Source of the DNA: Hymenobacter cheonanensis
GTDB taxonomy: Bacteria > Bacteroidota > Bacteroidia > Cytophagales > Hymenobacteraceae
Assembly: GCF_030581075.1 (NCBI RefSeq)
Contig: NZ_JAUQSW010000012.1
Span: forward strand, 124,001 to 188,000
Reading direction: 5' to 3'
DNA: 64,000 nucleotides
The position numbers and the translations under genes are program-made. The notes beneath the pieces are model-generated. The model saw only the letters and a list, made by a program, of their open reading frames with translations, ran no database searches and was not told the origin of the DNA. Below, one piece after another: positions 26,264 through 34,627 of the stretch. How positions within the stretch are numbered: the first letter of the stretch is position 1; each line of letters begins with the position of its first letter.

Positions 26264-27331
26264 ATGCGCTTTCTCCTTTTCCTGCCGCTGGCCGCGCTGC
26301 CGGCCCTGGCCCACGCCCAAACCGCCCCCACGCCCGGCTTCGAGCGCCTGCCCAGCGGCACCGAGTACCGCCTGTTTCGGCGCGACGCGGCGGGCCGCTA
26401 CGTGCCCCGGCCGCTGGGGGCCGCCCCTAGCCCCACCGACACCTCGCGGGCCGGCCAGTTTATGATGCTGCACATGAGCTACCTCACGGGCCGCGACTCG
26501 GTGCTGCAAAGCACGCGGCAAATGACCCACGGCCAGCCGGTGCCCATGCCCCTGGCCGCCGGCTTCCGCAAGGGTTCGCCCGAGGAGGCGCTGGCAATGC
26601 TGCAACCCGGCGACAGCGCGGTGTTTCGCATCCCGGCCGACTCGCTGTTTCGGGGCCGGCCAGTGCCAGCTGAGCTGCGGCGCAGCGGCAACGTGCTGGT
26701 GCTACAGGCCACGGCCGTGCGCATGGTAGACCAGGCCACGGCAATGGCCGCCGCCCAGCGCCTGCAGCAAGACGTGCAGGCCGAGCAGCAGCGCCGCGCC
26801 CGCGCCCACCAGGCCGAGCAGGCACCTAAAGACAACGCGGCCATTGCTAAGTATTTAGAAGACAATAAGCTGACCGCGACAGCCAAAAAAACCGCCGGTG
26901 GCACCTGGTACGTTATTACCAAGCGCGGCACCGGGCCGCTGCCCCAAACCGGGCAAACCGTGAGCGTGCGCTACCGCGGCACGGTGCTGGCTACCGGCAA
27001 GGAGTTTGACTCCTCGGCAAAGCACGGCGGCGCACCCTTCGACTTCGTGCTGGGCACGGGGCAGGTTATTCCGGGTTGGGACCAGGGCATTGCGATGCTG
27101 CCCAAAGGGAGCACGGCCACGCTACTCATTCCGTCGTCGCTGGCCTACGGCACGCGCGGGGCCGGGGCCGACATTCCAGCCGATGCCAACCTGCGCTTCG
27201 ACGTGGAGCTAGTGGATGTGAAAGGCGCTGCTACCACGCCGGCTAAAAAGCCGGCAGCCAAGCCCGCCGCAAAGCATACGGCCAAGCCTGGTACCAAAGC
27301 AGCCACCCCGCACAAAACCACCAAGAAATAG
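26264..27331 (+). CDS. FKBP-type peptidyl-prolyl isomerase with basic C-terminal tail
   Basis: 355 residues from the ATG at 26264, signal peptide ending at AHAQ (about residue 19); no lipobox, so soluble periplasmic. The layout copies the upstream gene: N-terminal domain, Gln/Arg-rich helical linker, then an FKBP domain (GQTVSVRYRGTVLATGKEFDSS...GQVIPGWDQG...LIPSSLAYG). The last ~40 residues are Lys/Ala/Pro-rich (AKKPAAKPAAKHTAKPG), a histone-H1-like tail not shared by the paralogue. A tandem duplication followed by change of anchor and tail is the simplest history. Confidence 0.88.
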   Translation: MRFLLFLPLAALPALAHAQTAPTPGFERLPSGTEYRLFRRDAAGRYVPRPLGAAPSPTDTSRAGQFMMLHMSYLTGRDSVLQSTRQMTHGQPVPMPLAAGFRKGSPEEALAMLQPGDSAVFRIPADSLFRGRPVPAELRRSGNVLVLQATAVRMVDQATAMAAAQRLQQDVQAEQQRRARAHQAEQAPKDNAAIAKYLEDNKLTATAKKTAGGTWYVITKRGTGPLPQTGQTVSVRYRGTVLATGKEFDSSAKHGGAPFDFVLGTGQVIPGWDQGIAMLPKGSTATLLIPSSLAYGTRGAGADIPADANLRFDVELVDVKGAATTPAKKPAAKPAAKHTAKPGTKAATPHKTTKK

Positions 27332-27351
27332 CCGCTAGGGAGCTACTAACC

Positions 27352-27394
27352 AAACGGGCCGGAGGCAGGTGAATACCCTGGCCCCGGCCCGTTT
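27352..27394. terminator. Bidirectional terminator between fkbp and recO
   Basis: AAACGGGCCGG at 27352-27362 pairs with CCGGCCCGTTT at 27384-27394 between the convergent genes. Confidence 0.8.
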
Positions 27395-27398
27395 GCTA

Positions 27399-28124
27399 TT
27401 AGCCCCCTAGCACTTCACTCAGTATTTCCAGCGACTTGACTTCGCCCAAATTTTCGACGTGGAGCTGGTAGTAGCGGATAACAACGGCTAGCAGCTCGCG
27501 GCGCACCACGCCATTGGGAAGGGTGACGGCGGCCGGCGTGCGCAGCAGCTCATCGAAGTAGTGCTCGAACTCGCGCAGGCGCAGCGTAGCCGGGCCGCTG
27601 CCGAAGTAGCTGCCCGTGGGCGCGGGGCCGGCCATCGCCACCTGGTCGATAAGTTCGCCGCCGGTTTCGACGCCAAAGCCCAGGTAGCTGGCCAGGTGCA
27701 GCAGGAACAGCAGCGCGAAGTTTTCGACCCCTACCTCCTGCTGGTCGAAGGCCAGGATGGAATCGTGCAGGAAACGGAATAGCGACACGTTCTCCTCTTC
27801 CTCGCGCACCGACTTGCTCACGACCTCGCTCAGGAACAGCGCCACGCTGCTTTTGCGCACCTCGTAGGGCAAGGAGCGAAACGGCTCGGCGCACCGAAAC
27901 TCGGCTAGCCGGGTGAGGCCGCCGCCCTGGCGCGGCACATAGGCCACTAACTCTAGCAAAGTAAAGGGCTGAAACAGGGCAATGCGCCCCGGTGGCTTGG
28001 CCCGGCGCACACCATTCACGAGGTAGCTCTGCACGCCGCGCTGCTCGGTGTACACGCGGGCGATGATACTGGATTCGCGGTATTTAAGGTAGCTGAGGAC
28101 GATACCGCGGGTTTTGATTAGCAT
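27399..28124 (-). CDS. recO: DNA repair protein RecO
   Basis: 241 residues from the ATG at 28124 (MLIKTRGIVLSYLKYRESS). The N-terminal OB fold (TRGIVL...IIARVYTEQRG, QSYLVNGVRRAKPP) and the helical C-terminal part match RecO, which binds SSB and helps load RecA in the RecFOR pathway. The zinc-finger cysteines of some RecO proteins are absent. A longer in-frame start at 28202 would reach into the intergenic palindrome and is rejected. Upstream neighbour porZ is on the same strand. Confidence 0.9.
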   Translation of the reverse strand: MLIKTRGIVLSYLKYRESSIIARVYTEQRGVQSYLVNGVRRAKPPGRIALFQPFTLLELVAYVPRQGGGLTRLAEFRCAEPFRSLPYEVRKSSVALFLSEVVSKSVREEEENVSLFRFLHDSILAFDQQEVGVENFALLFLLHLASYLGFGVETGGELIDQVAMAGPAPTGSYFGSGPATLRLREFEHYFDELLRTPAAVTLPNGVVRRELLAVVIRYYQLHVENLGEVKSLEILSEVLGG

Positions 28125-28159
28125 AGCGTAACTAAGGGGAAGTCGCAAAAAGGCAGCTC

Positions 28160-28232
28160 GCTGCCGGAGGAAGCACCTTCCCCGGCAGGAATTTCTTAAC
28201 ACGGATACGGGCAGGATGCTTCCTTCGGCAGC
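28160..28232. repeat. Divergent copy of the dispersed palindrome between porZ and recO
   Basis: Arms 28160-28177 (GCTGCCGGAGGAAGCACC) and 28214-28232 are reverse complements with few mismatches. The core word GAAGGAAGCATC is shared with copy 3 at 23313, but the GTCATG ends are missing. Confidence 0.6.
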
Positions 28233-28262
28233 CTGGACACCGGTTTTCTTTGGTGCCCTACC

Positions 28263-30644
28263 CTAGCGGCTAAGTACGGCCACTTTGCTTACGCAGGTAT
28301 TTTTGCCTTCGGCATCGGCGGTGAGCACCAGGTACACGCCTGAGCGCACGCGGCGGCCGTCGGTGTCGGTGAGGTTCCACGTCACGGTGCCGCCCGCGGC
28401 GCGAGTGCTATACACGAGGTGGCCGGCCACGTCGGTGATGCGCACCTGGGCATTGTTCACCACGCCGCTAATGCCCACGGTGCCCGCAAACTCGGGCCGC
28501 ACGGGGTTGGGCGATACCTGGGCGCAGCTAGGGGCCCCGTCGGTGACGCTGGCCGAGCCCCGGTAGCTGACTACGCCGGCATCGGTGGCCACGAAAACCT
28601 CGCCGGTTTTGTCGTTCACGGCCACATCCACGATGCTGTTGCTGGGCAGCGGCGAGTTGGCGGTGGTGAAGTTGAGCAGCGCCTCGGTGCAGTCGGCGCT
28701 GAACAGCCAGAGGCCATTGGGCGTGCCAAACCACTTGCGGTTGGCCCCGTCGATGGCAATGCAGCGCACCGTTTCGTTGTAGAGCGCCTGAAAGCCGGTG
28801 CCCGTGCCGCGCGTGACCACGGGCTGGCGAAACGCGCCCTGGCTGGTGCCGCTGGCCGCCGCGCTCAGCAGCTGGCTAGGGTCGTTGTAGACGGCCACGC
28901 CGGCCCCGGTACCCACCCAGATATCGCCGCTGCGGTCGCGGGCAATGGCGTATAACAGGTTGCTGGGCAGCCCGTTGCTGGTAGTAAAGTAAAATTGTCG
29001 CTGCGTGATGGTATCAAAGGCCACGAGGCCTAGCCCACCCCGGCGCGACTCGGTGGCCCAGGGGTTACCAAAATTATCAATCGCAATGCGGTCGAGGTTT
29101 TCGAAGCCCGGGTAGGCGGGCGCGGCCGTCCAGGTAGCATTGCTGGGCCGGAAGCGCAGCAGCCCCGGCACGCCCGCCTGCTGGTGGCGGTTGACGACCC
29201 ACACGCGGCCGCTGTTGGGGTCGGCGGCCACGTCGGTTACGCGCACAAAATCGAGGTATTTGGCCGCATAGTTTGGGTCGGAGGGCAGCAGGGCAGTGCG
29301 CAGTGGCGAGCCGGGCGTGCCCTGCGTAAACTGCCGAAATTGCCCCGGGCCCTTCCATTCGAGCAGGCCGTTGCCGTAGCTGGCAATGTAGAGCGTGCCA
29401 TCGGGCGTGCGGGTGCCGTGCGAGAGGTCGCGCAGGTTGGGAAAATCGGTGCGCGAGGGGTAAGTCGTGGCCGTATAGTTGGTCCACTGCCCGGCTTTGT
29501 ATTCGTAGAAGCCATTGAGCCTATCGAGCTGCAAGCCGCTATCGCCCGAGTAGCCGCCGCTGAACACGTCCACCGTATTGGTGGCCGCATCGGCCAGCAG
29601 GCCGTAGGCGTCGGGCCGCTCGGGCGCGTTGGGCTGAATAAGCTCGGGCGTCGCCGTGCCGGAGGAGAAACGCAGCAGCCCTTTGTCGTAGCTGGCCACG
29701 TAGTACGAGCCATCGGCCTGGGCCACGGCATCGGTCACGAGGCTGCCCACGGCCGCTACGGGCAGCACGTCCGTCACTACGCCGGTTCGGGCGTCGAAGC
29801 GCCGCAAGGGGCTGCCCGCCTGGGCCACCAGCAGCTGGCCGGCGCTCACGCGCAGGCGGCGCATTGCGGTGCCGTAGCTGTTGGGCGAGTAGCGCCAGGC
29901 GCGGGCCGGGCCCACGCCGGCCAGGTAATCGATGCTGCGAAAATCGCTGCCCGCCACCACGTGTCCCCGGTAAGCTACCAACTGCGAGTAGATTTGGGCC
30001 GCGTTGCCGGGGTTCGGCATTTCGGTCGTCCAGCTGCGGTAGTCGAGCAGGTTGATGGCCGAGCTGATGCGCCCCCGCAGCACGCCGGCCGAAGTGGCGG
30101 CATAAATGGTATCGTGCAGCACAGCCGTGGCGTAAGCGCTCACCACCTGCCCACCCGCGCCAATGGCGCTGTAGGTATCGCGCACTTCGAGTTTGGCCAG
30201 GTCCAGCACCACGAGGCCTAGGTTGGTACCCACGTAGGCAAGGCCGTTGTAAACCTGCACCTGGTACACGGTTTTGGCACTGGTGCTGGTTTTGCGTAGC
30301 AGGTCGGTGAGGTTGCGCACCGCGCCGCTAGCGCCCACCACGTCGAGGTTGCCGTTGCGGTAAGCTACCACCAGCTGGGCCGAGGCCGAGTCGTAGGCCA
30401 GGGCCGCCACCCCTACGTCGCTGAGGCCATCGCGGTGCGAGAGCAGCTGCGTGGTGTGCAGGGTCTTATCGTAGAAATAAAACGACGACTCATCGGCCAC
30501 GTAGAGGCGGTTGCCGGCATCGGCCAGGCTCAGCGGGTGCCGGGCGGGCAGGTGCAGCTGCCAGTCGCCGTAGGCCGCCTGGCCCCAGGCCCGGGCGGCC
30601 GTCAGCAGCCCTAGCAATAAAACCCAAGCGGAAAAACGCGGCAT
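28263..30644 (-). CDS. porZ: Type IX secretion system protein PorZ
   Basis: 793 residues from the ATG at 30644, signal peptide ending at AWGQ. The sequence is a long beta-propeller protein: repeated blades with W/Y...GL...I motifs (HRDGLSDVGVAALAYDSAS, VVAYRNGNLDVVGASG, NGLPSNLLYAIARDRSGDIWVGT, NSIVDVAVNDKTGEVFVATD), then a C-terminal ~80-residue type-A T9SS domain (PNPVRPEF...VRITDVAGHLVYST...SGVYLVL). The opening and the NGNLDVV blade match PorZ, which delivers A-LPS to the attachment complex of T9SS. In Bacteroidota porZ is often found near recO, as here. PorZ over a generic two-component-propeller protein is inferred from architecture. Confidence 0.85.
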   Translation of the reverse strand: MPRFSAWVLLLGLLTAARAWGQAAYGDWQLHLPARHPLSLADAGNRLYVADESSFYFYDKTLHTTQLLSHRDGLSDVGVAALAYDSASAQLVVAYRNGNLDVVGASGAVRNLTDLLRKTSTSAKTVYQVQVYNGLAYVGTNLGLVVLDLAKLEVRDTYSAIGAGGQVVSAYATAVLHDTIYAATSAGVLRGRISSAINLLDYRSWTTEMPNPGNAAQIYSQLVAYRGHVVAGSDFRSIDYLAGVGPARAWRYSPNSYGTAMRRLRVSAGQLLVAQAGSPLRRFDARTGVVTDVLPVAAVGSLVTDAVAQADGSYYVASYDKGLLRFSSGTATPELIQPNAPERPDAYGLLADAATNTVDVFSGGYSGDSGLQLDRLNGFYEYKAGQWTNYTATTYPSRTDFPNLRDLSHGTRTPDGTLYIASYGNGLLEWKGPGQFRQFTQGTPGSPLRTALLPSDPNYAAKYLDFVRVTDVAADPNSGRVWVVNRHQQAGVPGLLRFRPSNATWTAAPAYPGFENLDRIAIDNFGNPWATESRRGGLGLVAFDTITQRQFYFTTSNGLPSNLLYAIARDRSGDIWVGTGAGVAVYNDPSQLLSAAASGTSQGAFRQPVVTRGTGTGFQALYNETVRCIAIDGANRKWFGTPNGLWLFSADCTEALLNFTTANSPLPSNSIVDVAVNDKTGEVFVATDAGVVSYRGSASVTDGAPSCAQVSPNPVRPEFAGTVGISGVVNNAQVRITDVAGHLVYSTRAAGGTVTWNLTDTDGRRVRSGVYLVLTADAEGKNTCVSKVAVLSR

Positions 30645-30757
30645 AAGCAAGGTGCAGTAAGCAAGTATCAAAGGGCAAGTAACGACGCGCGGGCGGCAGT
30701 CAGTATGGCGCGGCGCTGGCCCCAGCCGCCGGGGGTTTTCGCTAGGGCCGCCGGGCG

Positions 30758-31379
30758 CTATTGCTTCCCGATAGCGGCCTCGTTGCCCGTGGTCTTAATG
30801 GTTTCGCCGGCCAGAAAGCAGGGGCGGCAGCGGGCTTCGTAGCTGTCGGTTTCGCCGAGCAGAATTTGCTTTTCGCTGGCCGCGATGCGGTACGAATAGG
30901 CCGCCAGCTCACCGCAGCACACGCACACGGCGTGCACCTTGGTCACAAACTCGGCGGTGGCCAACAGCGCGGGCATGGGGCCGAAGGGCCGGCCCAGATA
31001 GTCCATGTCGAGGCCCGCCACAATGACGCGGGTGCCCTGGTCGGCGAGCTGCTTGCAGACTTCGACCAGGCTTTCGTCAAAAAACTGCGCCTCGTCGATG
31101 CCCACTACATCGGTGGCGCCACCGGCTAGCAGCAGGATTTCGCTGGGCGACTGCACCGGCGTCGAGCGGATGCTGGTTTGGTTGTGGCTCACCACATCCT
31201 GGGCGTGGTAGCGGGTATCGAGGGCTGGCTTGAAGATTTCGACCCGCTGGCGCGCAATGCGGGCCCGGGTGAGGCGGCGAATCAACTCCTCGGTTTTACC
31301 CGAAAACATGGAGCCGCAAATGATTTCCAGCCAGCCCCGGTGGCGCGGAAAATCGGAGTAGCGGCGGGGTTCGGTAAAC
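30758..31379 (-). CDS. tdk: Thymidine kinase (type II)
   Basis: About 207 residues. P-loop CGSMFSGKTEEL (about residues 22-33), Walker-B-like VVGIDEAQFFD, and the lasso/zinc region with CVCCG and CRPC. It phosphorylates thymidine in the salvage pathway. The reading frame opens with TTG (31379-31381) after ATT; no in-frame ATG precedes the P-loop, so a non-ATG start is required. The region upstream is a repeat, which may have replaced the original start and leader. Confidence 0.92.
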
Positions 31380-31384
31380 AAAAT

Positions 31385-31460
31385 GCGTTAAAAGTTATGA
31401 GTTAAAAGTTATGCGTTGACTGCAACTGCATAACTACTCGGCTAGCGATGATAACTCATA
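31385..31460. repeat. Repeat with AAAAGTTATG direct units and inverted counterpart
   Basis: GTTAAAAGTTATG occurs twice with a 14-bp period (from 31387 and 31401). The right part (GCATAACTACTCG...GATAACTCAT) carries the same word inverted, so the whole forms an imperfect palindrome directly upstream of tdk. Confidence 0.6.
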
Positions 31461-31492
31461 CAAAGTACGGCACTGCCTGCTTAGCTGAACTA

Positions 31493-31963
31493 CTACTGGA
31501 GCTGAATCAGGCTGACCAGCCGGCCCTGGGCCGTGTATACCAAGCGTAATCGGCTACCCACCCGCAACTGCTCATGCAATTTGGGCTCAACTTCAAGTTG
31601 GTAGTTGTCGCCAGGCGCCAGCCGCACCCAGCACTTGGAAAATAGGTGGTCCTTCTCGCGCACTTCAAACTCCCCCACTAATCGGTAGCCGGGTGGGCCA
31701 TCGCGCCAGGGCCGCCAAGCTACGGTATAGATGAAGTGGCTACCTACCAGCACCACCACGCCAAAAGCAACCCAAAAATTCATTGGCGGCTTCGGGCGAA
31801 AAAAAGGCCGGCGAGGTAACTCCGGCAGCAGTGCCGCACCTAGCACCATTCCAGCCACAATGAGTATGGCCCGGTTAAAGGCCTCCCGGCCGGTTAAGGC
31901 GGGCTCCTGATACGGCTCGCGGCGAAACAAGGCTTCAAAATTGGCGGGTAGCGGAAAGGCCAT
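31493..31963 (-). CDS. Membrane protein of unknown function
   Basis: 156 residues. Two hydrophobic segments (AILIVAGMVLGAALLPEL; MNFWVAFGVVVLVGSHFIYTVAW) precede a ~75-residue soluble beta-rich domain (GYRLVGEFEVREKDHLFSKCWVRLAPG...LRVGSRLRLVYTAQGRLVSLIQL). No family is recognised; the tail resembles small SH3/OB-like domains that sit on a membrane. Its nearest neighbours are tdk and a ferredoxin gene on the same strand, without clear coupling. Confidence 0.6.
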   Translation of the reverse strand: MAFPLPANFEALFRREPYQEPALTGREAFNRAILIVAGMVLGAALLPELPRRPFFRPKPPMNFWVAFGVVVLVGSHFIYTVAWRPWRDGPPGYRLVGEFEVREKDHLFSKCWVRLAPGDNYQLEVEPKLHEQLRVGSRLRLVYTAQGRLVSLIQLQ

Positions 31964-32005
31964 ACGAGCACTAATGATGGATATAACTCCTGAAGGGGAA
32001 CTACC

Positions 32006-32281
32006 TCAAGGCAGCACGTCGGGCAGCACCCGCGCCTGGCAGGCTAGCCGCTCGTGCGGGCCCAGGCGGCCGGCTTCGCGGTAGCGCAACTCGGGCGCGG
32101 TGGGTGGGGTAAGAAACTCGGCGCCGGCCAGCACGCGCACCCGGCAGGTGGTGCAGCGGCCTTTGGCCCCGCAGGCGTGCCACCAGTCGTGGCCGGCCGC
32201 GTGGATGGCAGCCAGCACGGTGCGGCCCGCGGGCACATCGAGCGGAGGGCCGGGCAGGCCCAGAATGGTCAGCAGGGGCAT
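32006..32281 (-). CDS. [2Fe-2S] ferredoxin
   Basis: 91 residues from the ATG at 32281 (MPLLTILGLPG). The four cluster ligands are C37, C43, C46 (ACGAKGRCTTC, spacing C-x5-C-x2-C) and C81 (LACQA). Spacing is that of adrenodoxin/isc-type rather than plant-type ferredoxin. Small electron carrier, partner unknown. An upstream in-frame start would overlap the divergent gene at 32331 and is rejected. Ends in TGA, which is rare in this window. Confidence 0.88.
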   Translation of the reverse strand: MPLLTILGLPGPPLDVPAGRTVLAAIHAAGHDWWHACGAKGRCTTCRVRVLAGAEFLTPPTAPELRYREAGRLGPHERLACQARVLPDVLP

Positions 32282-32330
32282 TTTGTGGCTAACTTGGCGC
32301 CTGAATCCGGCCCTGCGGCCGGCCCACGCT

Positions 32331-33572
32331 ATGCAGGACAAATATAGCCTCGCCAAGTGCGAGCAATACGGCCGCCGGCTGGCTACCCGCCTCAGCCAGC
32401 AGTTTTTCGGCCCGCAGCCCGCCGCCACCCTCGATGGCCCGGCGCTGCTCCAGTTCACGCCCATCCGGCAGGTAAACCTGCTGGTGCTGCGGCAGCTGCT
32501 GGGCCGCTGGCAGCAGGAAGCCAATGCGTTACGCAGCCCCTACTTCGATTTTGAAGCGCCGCCGGTGCGGGCTGCGCTAGGGCAGTTCATGAACGTATTG
32601 TCGCGCCACATCCGCCTCAACCGCGAGGCCCTGGAGCCGCTGCTGGCCCAGGCCGTGGCCGATACCCTGGTGCTGGCCACCGTGGCCGGCACCGCCTTCG
32701 AGCGCCTGCTGCTGCCCCCCGCCACGGCCGACACCGAGGAGGCCGTGCCCCTGGCTACCCTGCGCGACCACCTGCGGTATTTTGACCAGGCCAAGCCTTT
32801 TTTCGAGGGCTTTGTTAACAGCCTGCCCACCGGCAATGCGCCCCTAAGCCGCGAGTTTTTGCGCCAGCGCTTCGACCTCTACCACGCCGCCCACGCCAAG
32901 GAGCTGCCCGCGCTGGCGCAGGTAGTAGCCGCTTTCAGCGCCCTGCTGCCCCTCACCGAAGCCGACCTCTGGGGCGACGGCCCGGCCAAGCCCGCCGCGC
33001 CGGCTAGCCCGGCCCCCGCCCCAATGGCGCCCGAGCCCGCCCCTACCCCACCCGCCCCGGCGCCCGCAGCTGCGCCGCAGGTTACTACTCCGCCAGCGCC
33101 GGCGCCGACGCCCGCCGAACCTACGGCTGCCCCAGCGCCGGTGCCCCCCGCCGCCCAGCCAGTGGCGGCCCCGGTCGAAGCACCGGCCGCTCCGGCCCCG
33201 GCTAGCCCACCCACCGAGGCGCCGCTGTATGCCAAGCTCAAGGCCACCCAGCCCAGCACGGCGCACCTGGCCGATACCCTGCGCGGCGCGGCCGGCGGCC
33301 CGGCGTCGCTGGCCGAGCGCGGCGCGCCCAAGGTCACCAGCCTGCGCGAGGCCATCTCTATTAACCAGCGCTTCAGCTTTATTAATGAGCTGTTTAACGG
33401 CGAAAACATGGAGTATCATGCCGCCATTCAGCACCTCGACACCTTGCCCACGGCCGAGGAAGCGGCGGCCTACGTGCAACAGGAGTTGGCTACCAACCAC
33501 GACTGGAGCCTGAAGCAGGAGCACGTGGGCAAGCTGCTCAAGCTGATTGAGCGCAAGTTTGCCGCGGCCTAG
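32331..33572 (+). CDS. Conserved-looking protein with long Pro/Ala-rich linker, function unknown
   Basis: 413 residues from the ATG at 32331 (MQDKYSLAKCEQYG). Three parts: an N-terminal helical domain of ~210 residues, a linker of about residues 215-297 composed almost only of Pro, Ala, Thr and Val, and a C-terminal ~110-residue helical domain (FSFINELFNGENMEYHAAI...EAAAYVQQELATNHDWSLK...LLKLIERKFA). No signal peptide or membrane segment. The C-terminal pattern recurs in uncharacterised Bacteroidota proteins (from memory of similar sequences, unsure). Its TAG stop overlaps the GTG start of the next gene by one base, so the two are translationally coupled. Confidence 0.7.
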   Translation: MQDKYSLAKCEQYGRRLATRLSQQFFGPQPAATLDGPALLQFTPIRQVNLLVLRQLLGRWQQEANALRSPYFDFEAPPVRAALGQFMNVLSRHIRLNREALEPLLAQAVADTLVLATVAGTAFERLLLPPATADTEEAVPLATLRDHLRYFDQAKPFFEGFVNSLPTGNAPLSREFLRQRFDLYHAAHAKELPALAQVVAAFSALLPLTEADLWGDGPAKPAAPASPAPAPMAPEPAPTPPAPAPAAAPQVTTPPAPAPTPAEPTAAPAPVPPAAQPVAAPVEAPAAPAPASPPTEAPLYAKLKATQPSTAHLADTLRGAAGGPASLAERGAPKVTSLREAISINQRFSFINELFNGENMEYHAAIQHLDTLPTAEEAAAYVQQELATNHDWSLKQEHVGKLLKLIERKFAAA

Positions 33573-34627
33573 TGCCGGCCTGGCTGACCACCGGGCGGGT
33601 GCGGCGCTGGCTGCTGCCCTGGGCCCTGAGCCTGGGCGTGCTGCTAAACGCGGCCTACCCCACGTACCGGCACTACGATTTTTCGCACTCGCTCGACACG
33701 CGCAGCTACCTGCGCCTGGCCGCCGGGCGCTTCGACAGCGTGAGCGTGACGCGGCGCTACCGCCTGCTGGTGCCGCTGGCCGCCGGAGCACTGGCCCGCC
33801 CGCTGGCGGTGCTGGGCGACCCGGCCAGCTCCCCGCGGCCGGCCGGCGAGTGGCCGCTGCGGCTGGCGTTTTACCTGGTCAACTGCCTGCTGTTGAGCGC
33901 AACCGGGGCTTGCTTTTACGGGGCGGCCCGGCTGGCGGGGGCTAGCGCGGGGGCCGCCGCGCTGGCGCTGGTGGCAGTGCTAAGCAGCCGCTGGGCGGGC
34001 TACGCGGCGGGCCTGCCGCTTACCGACAGCCTGTACCTGCTGGTTTTTGGATTGAGCTACTACGCCGCCCGGCGCGGGGCGGGGGCGGGTTGGGCCGTGG
34101 CGCTGGCCCTGCTGCTAGGGCCGCTGGCCAAGGAATCGTTCGTGTTTCTGCTGCCCTGGCTATGCTGGCACGGGCGGCAGGCGCTGGGCTGGCGCGGGCA
34201 GCTAGCCGCGCTGGCGCTGGGCGGGGCCGCCCTGGCCGCCGCGCACGTAGTGGTAGACCGCGCCGCTGGTGCCCCGGCCACCGCCAGCGTAACCAACGCT
34301 TTCGCGCACGTCGAAAACCTCACCTACTCCCTGCATAAGATTCTCTCCTTAAAGGGCCTGGCTGAGCTAGGCAGTATTTTTGGCTTGTTCTGGCTCCCGG
34401 TGGGGGCGGCGCTGCTGCGGGCTGGCGGCCGGCGCACGCTGGCCCCGGTGCTGGGCGCACCCGAAGCCGGGCTGGCAGCCGTAGTGGCCGTGCACATGCT
34501 GCTATCGGCTGACCTCGGCCGGATGGGCTACCTGCTGGCCCCGGCCTTTACGGCGGCGCTAGCGCTGGGTATCGGCTGGCTGGGGCGGCTGGCGGCTACG
34601 CCGGCCGCGCCCCCCGGCCGACCCTAG
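33572..34627 (+). CDS. Polytopic membrane protein, possible GT-C-type glycosyltransferase
   Basis: 351 residues from a GTG at 33572. About nine to ten hydrophobic segments. Near the N-terminus HYDFSHSLDTRSYLRLAAGRFD has the acidic-residue plus Y-x-R layout of the first periplasmic loop in GT-C-fold proteins (inference). No catalytic motif is certain. Coupled to the upstream Pro/Ala-linker gene by a TAGTG overlap. Its last 69 bp overlap the 3' end of a convergent membrane-protein gene. Could equally be an uncharacterised membrane protein of another class. Confidence 0.65.
   Translation: MPAWLTTGRVRRWLLPWALSLGVLLNAAYPTYRHYDFSHSLDTRSYLRLAAGRFDSVSVTRRYRLLVPLAAGALARPLAVLGDPASSPRPAGEWPLRLAFYLVNCLLLSATGACFYGAARLAGASAGAAALALVAVLSSRWAGYAAGLPLTDSLYLLVFGLSYYAARRGAGAGWAVALALLLGPLAKESFVFLLPWLCWHGRQALGWRGQLAALALGGAALAAAHVVVDRAAGAPATASVTNAFAHVENLTYSLHKILSLKGLAELGSIFGLFWLPVGAALLRAGGRRTLAPVLGAPEAGLAAVVAVHMLLSADLGRMGYLLAPAFTAALALGIGWLGRLAATPAAPPGRP

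Noticed and set aside
29184..30221. 345-codon open frame on the plus strand
   Set aside because: Lies opposite porZ and shows no motif; the propeller protein explains the sequence.
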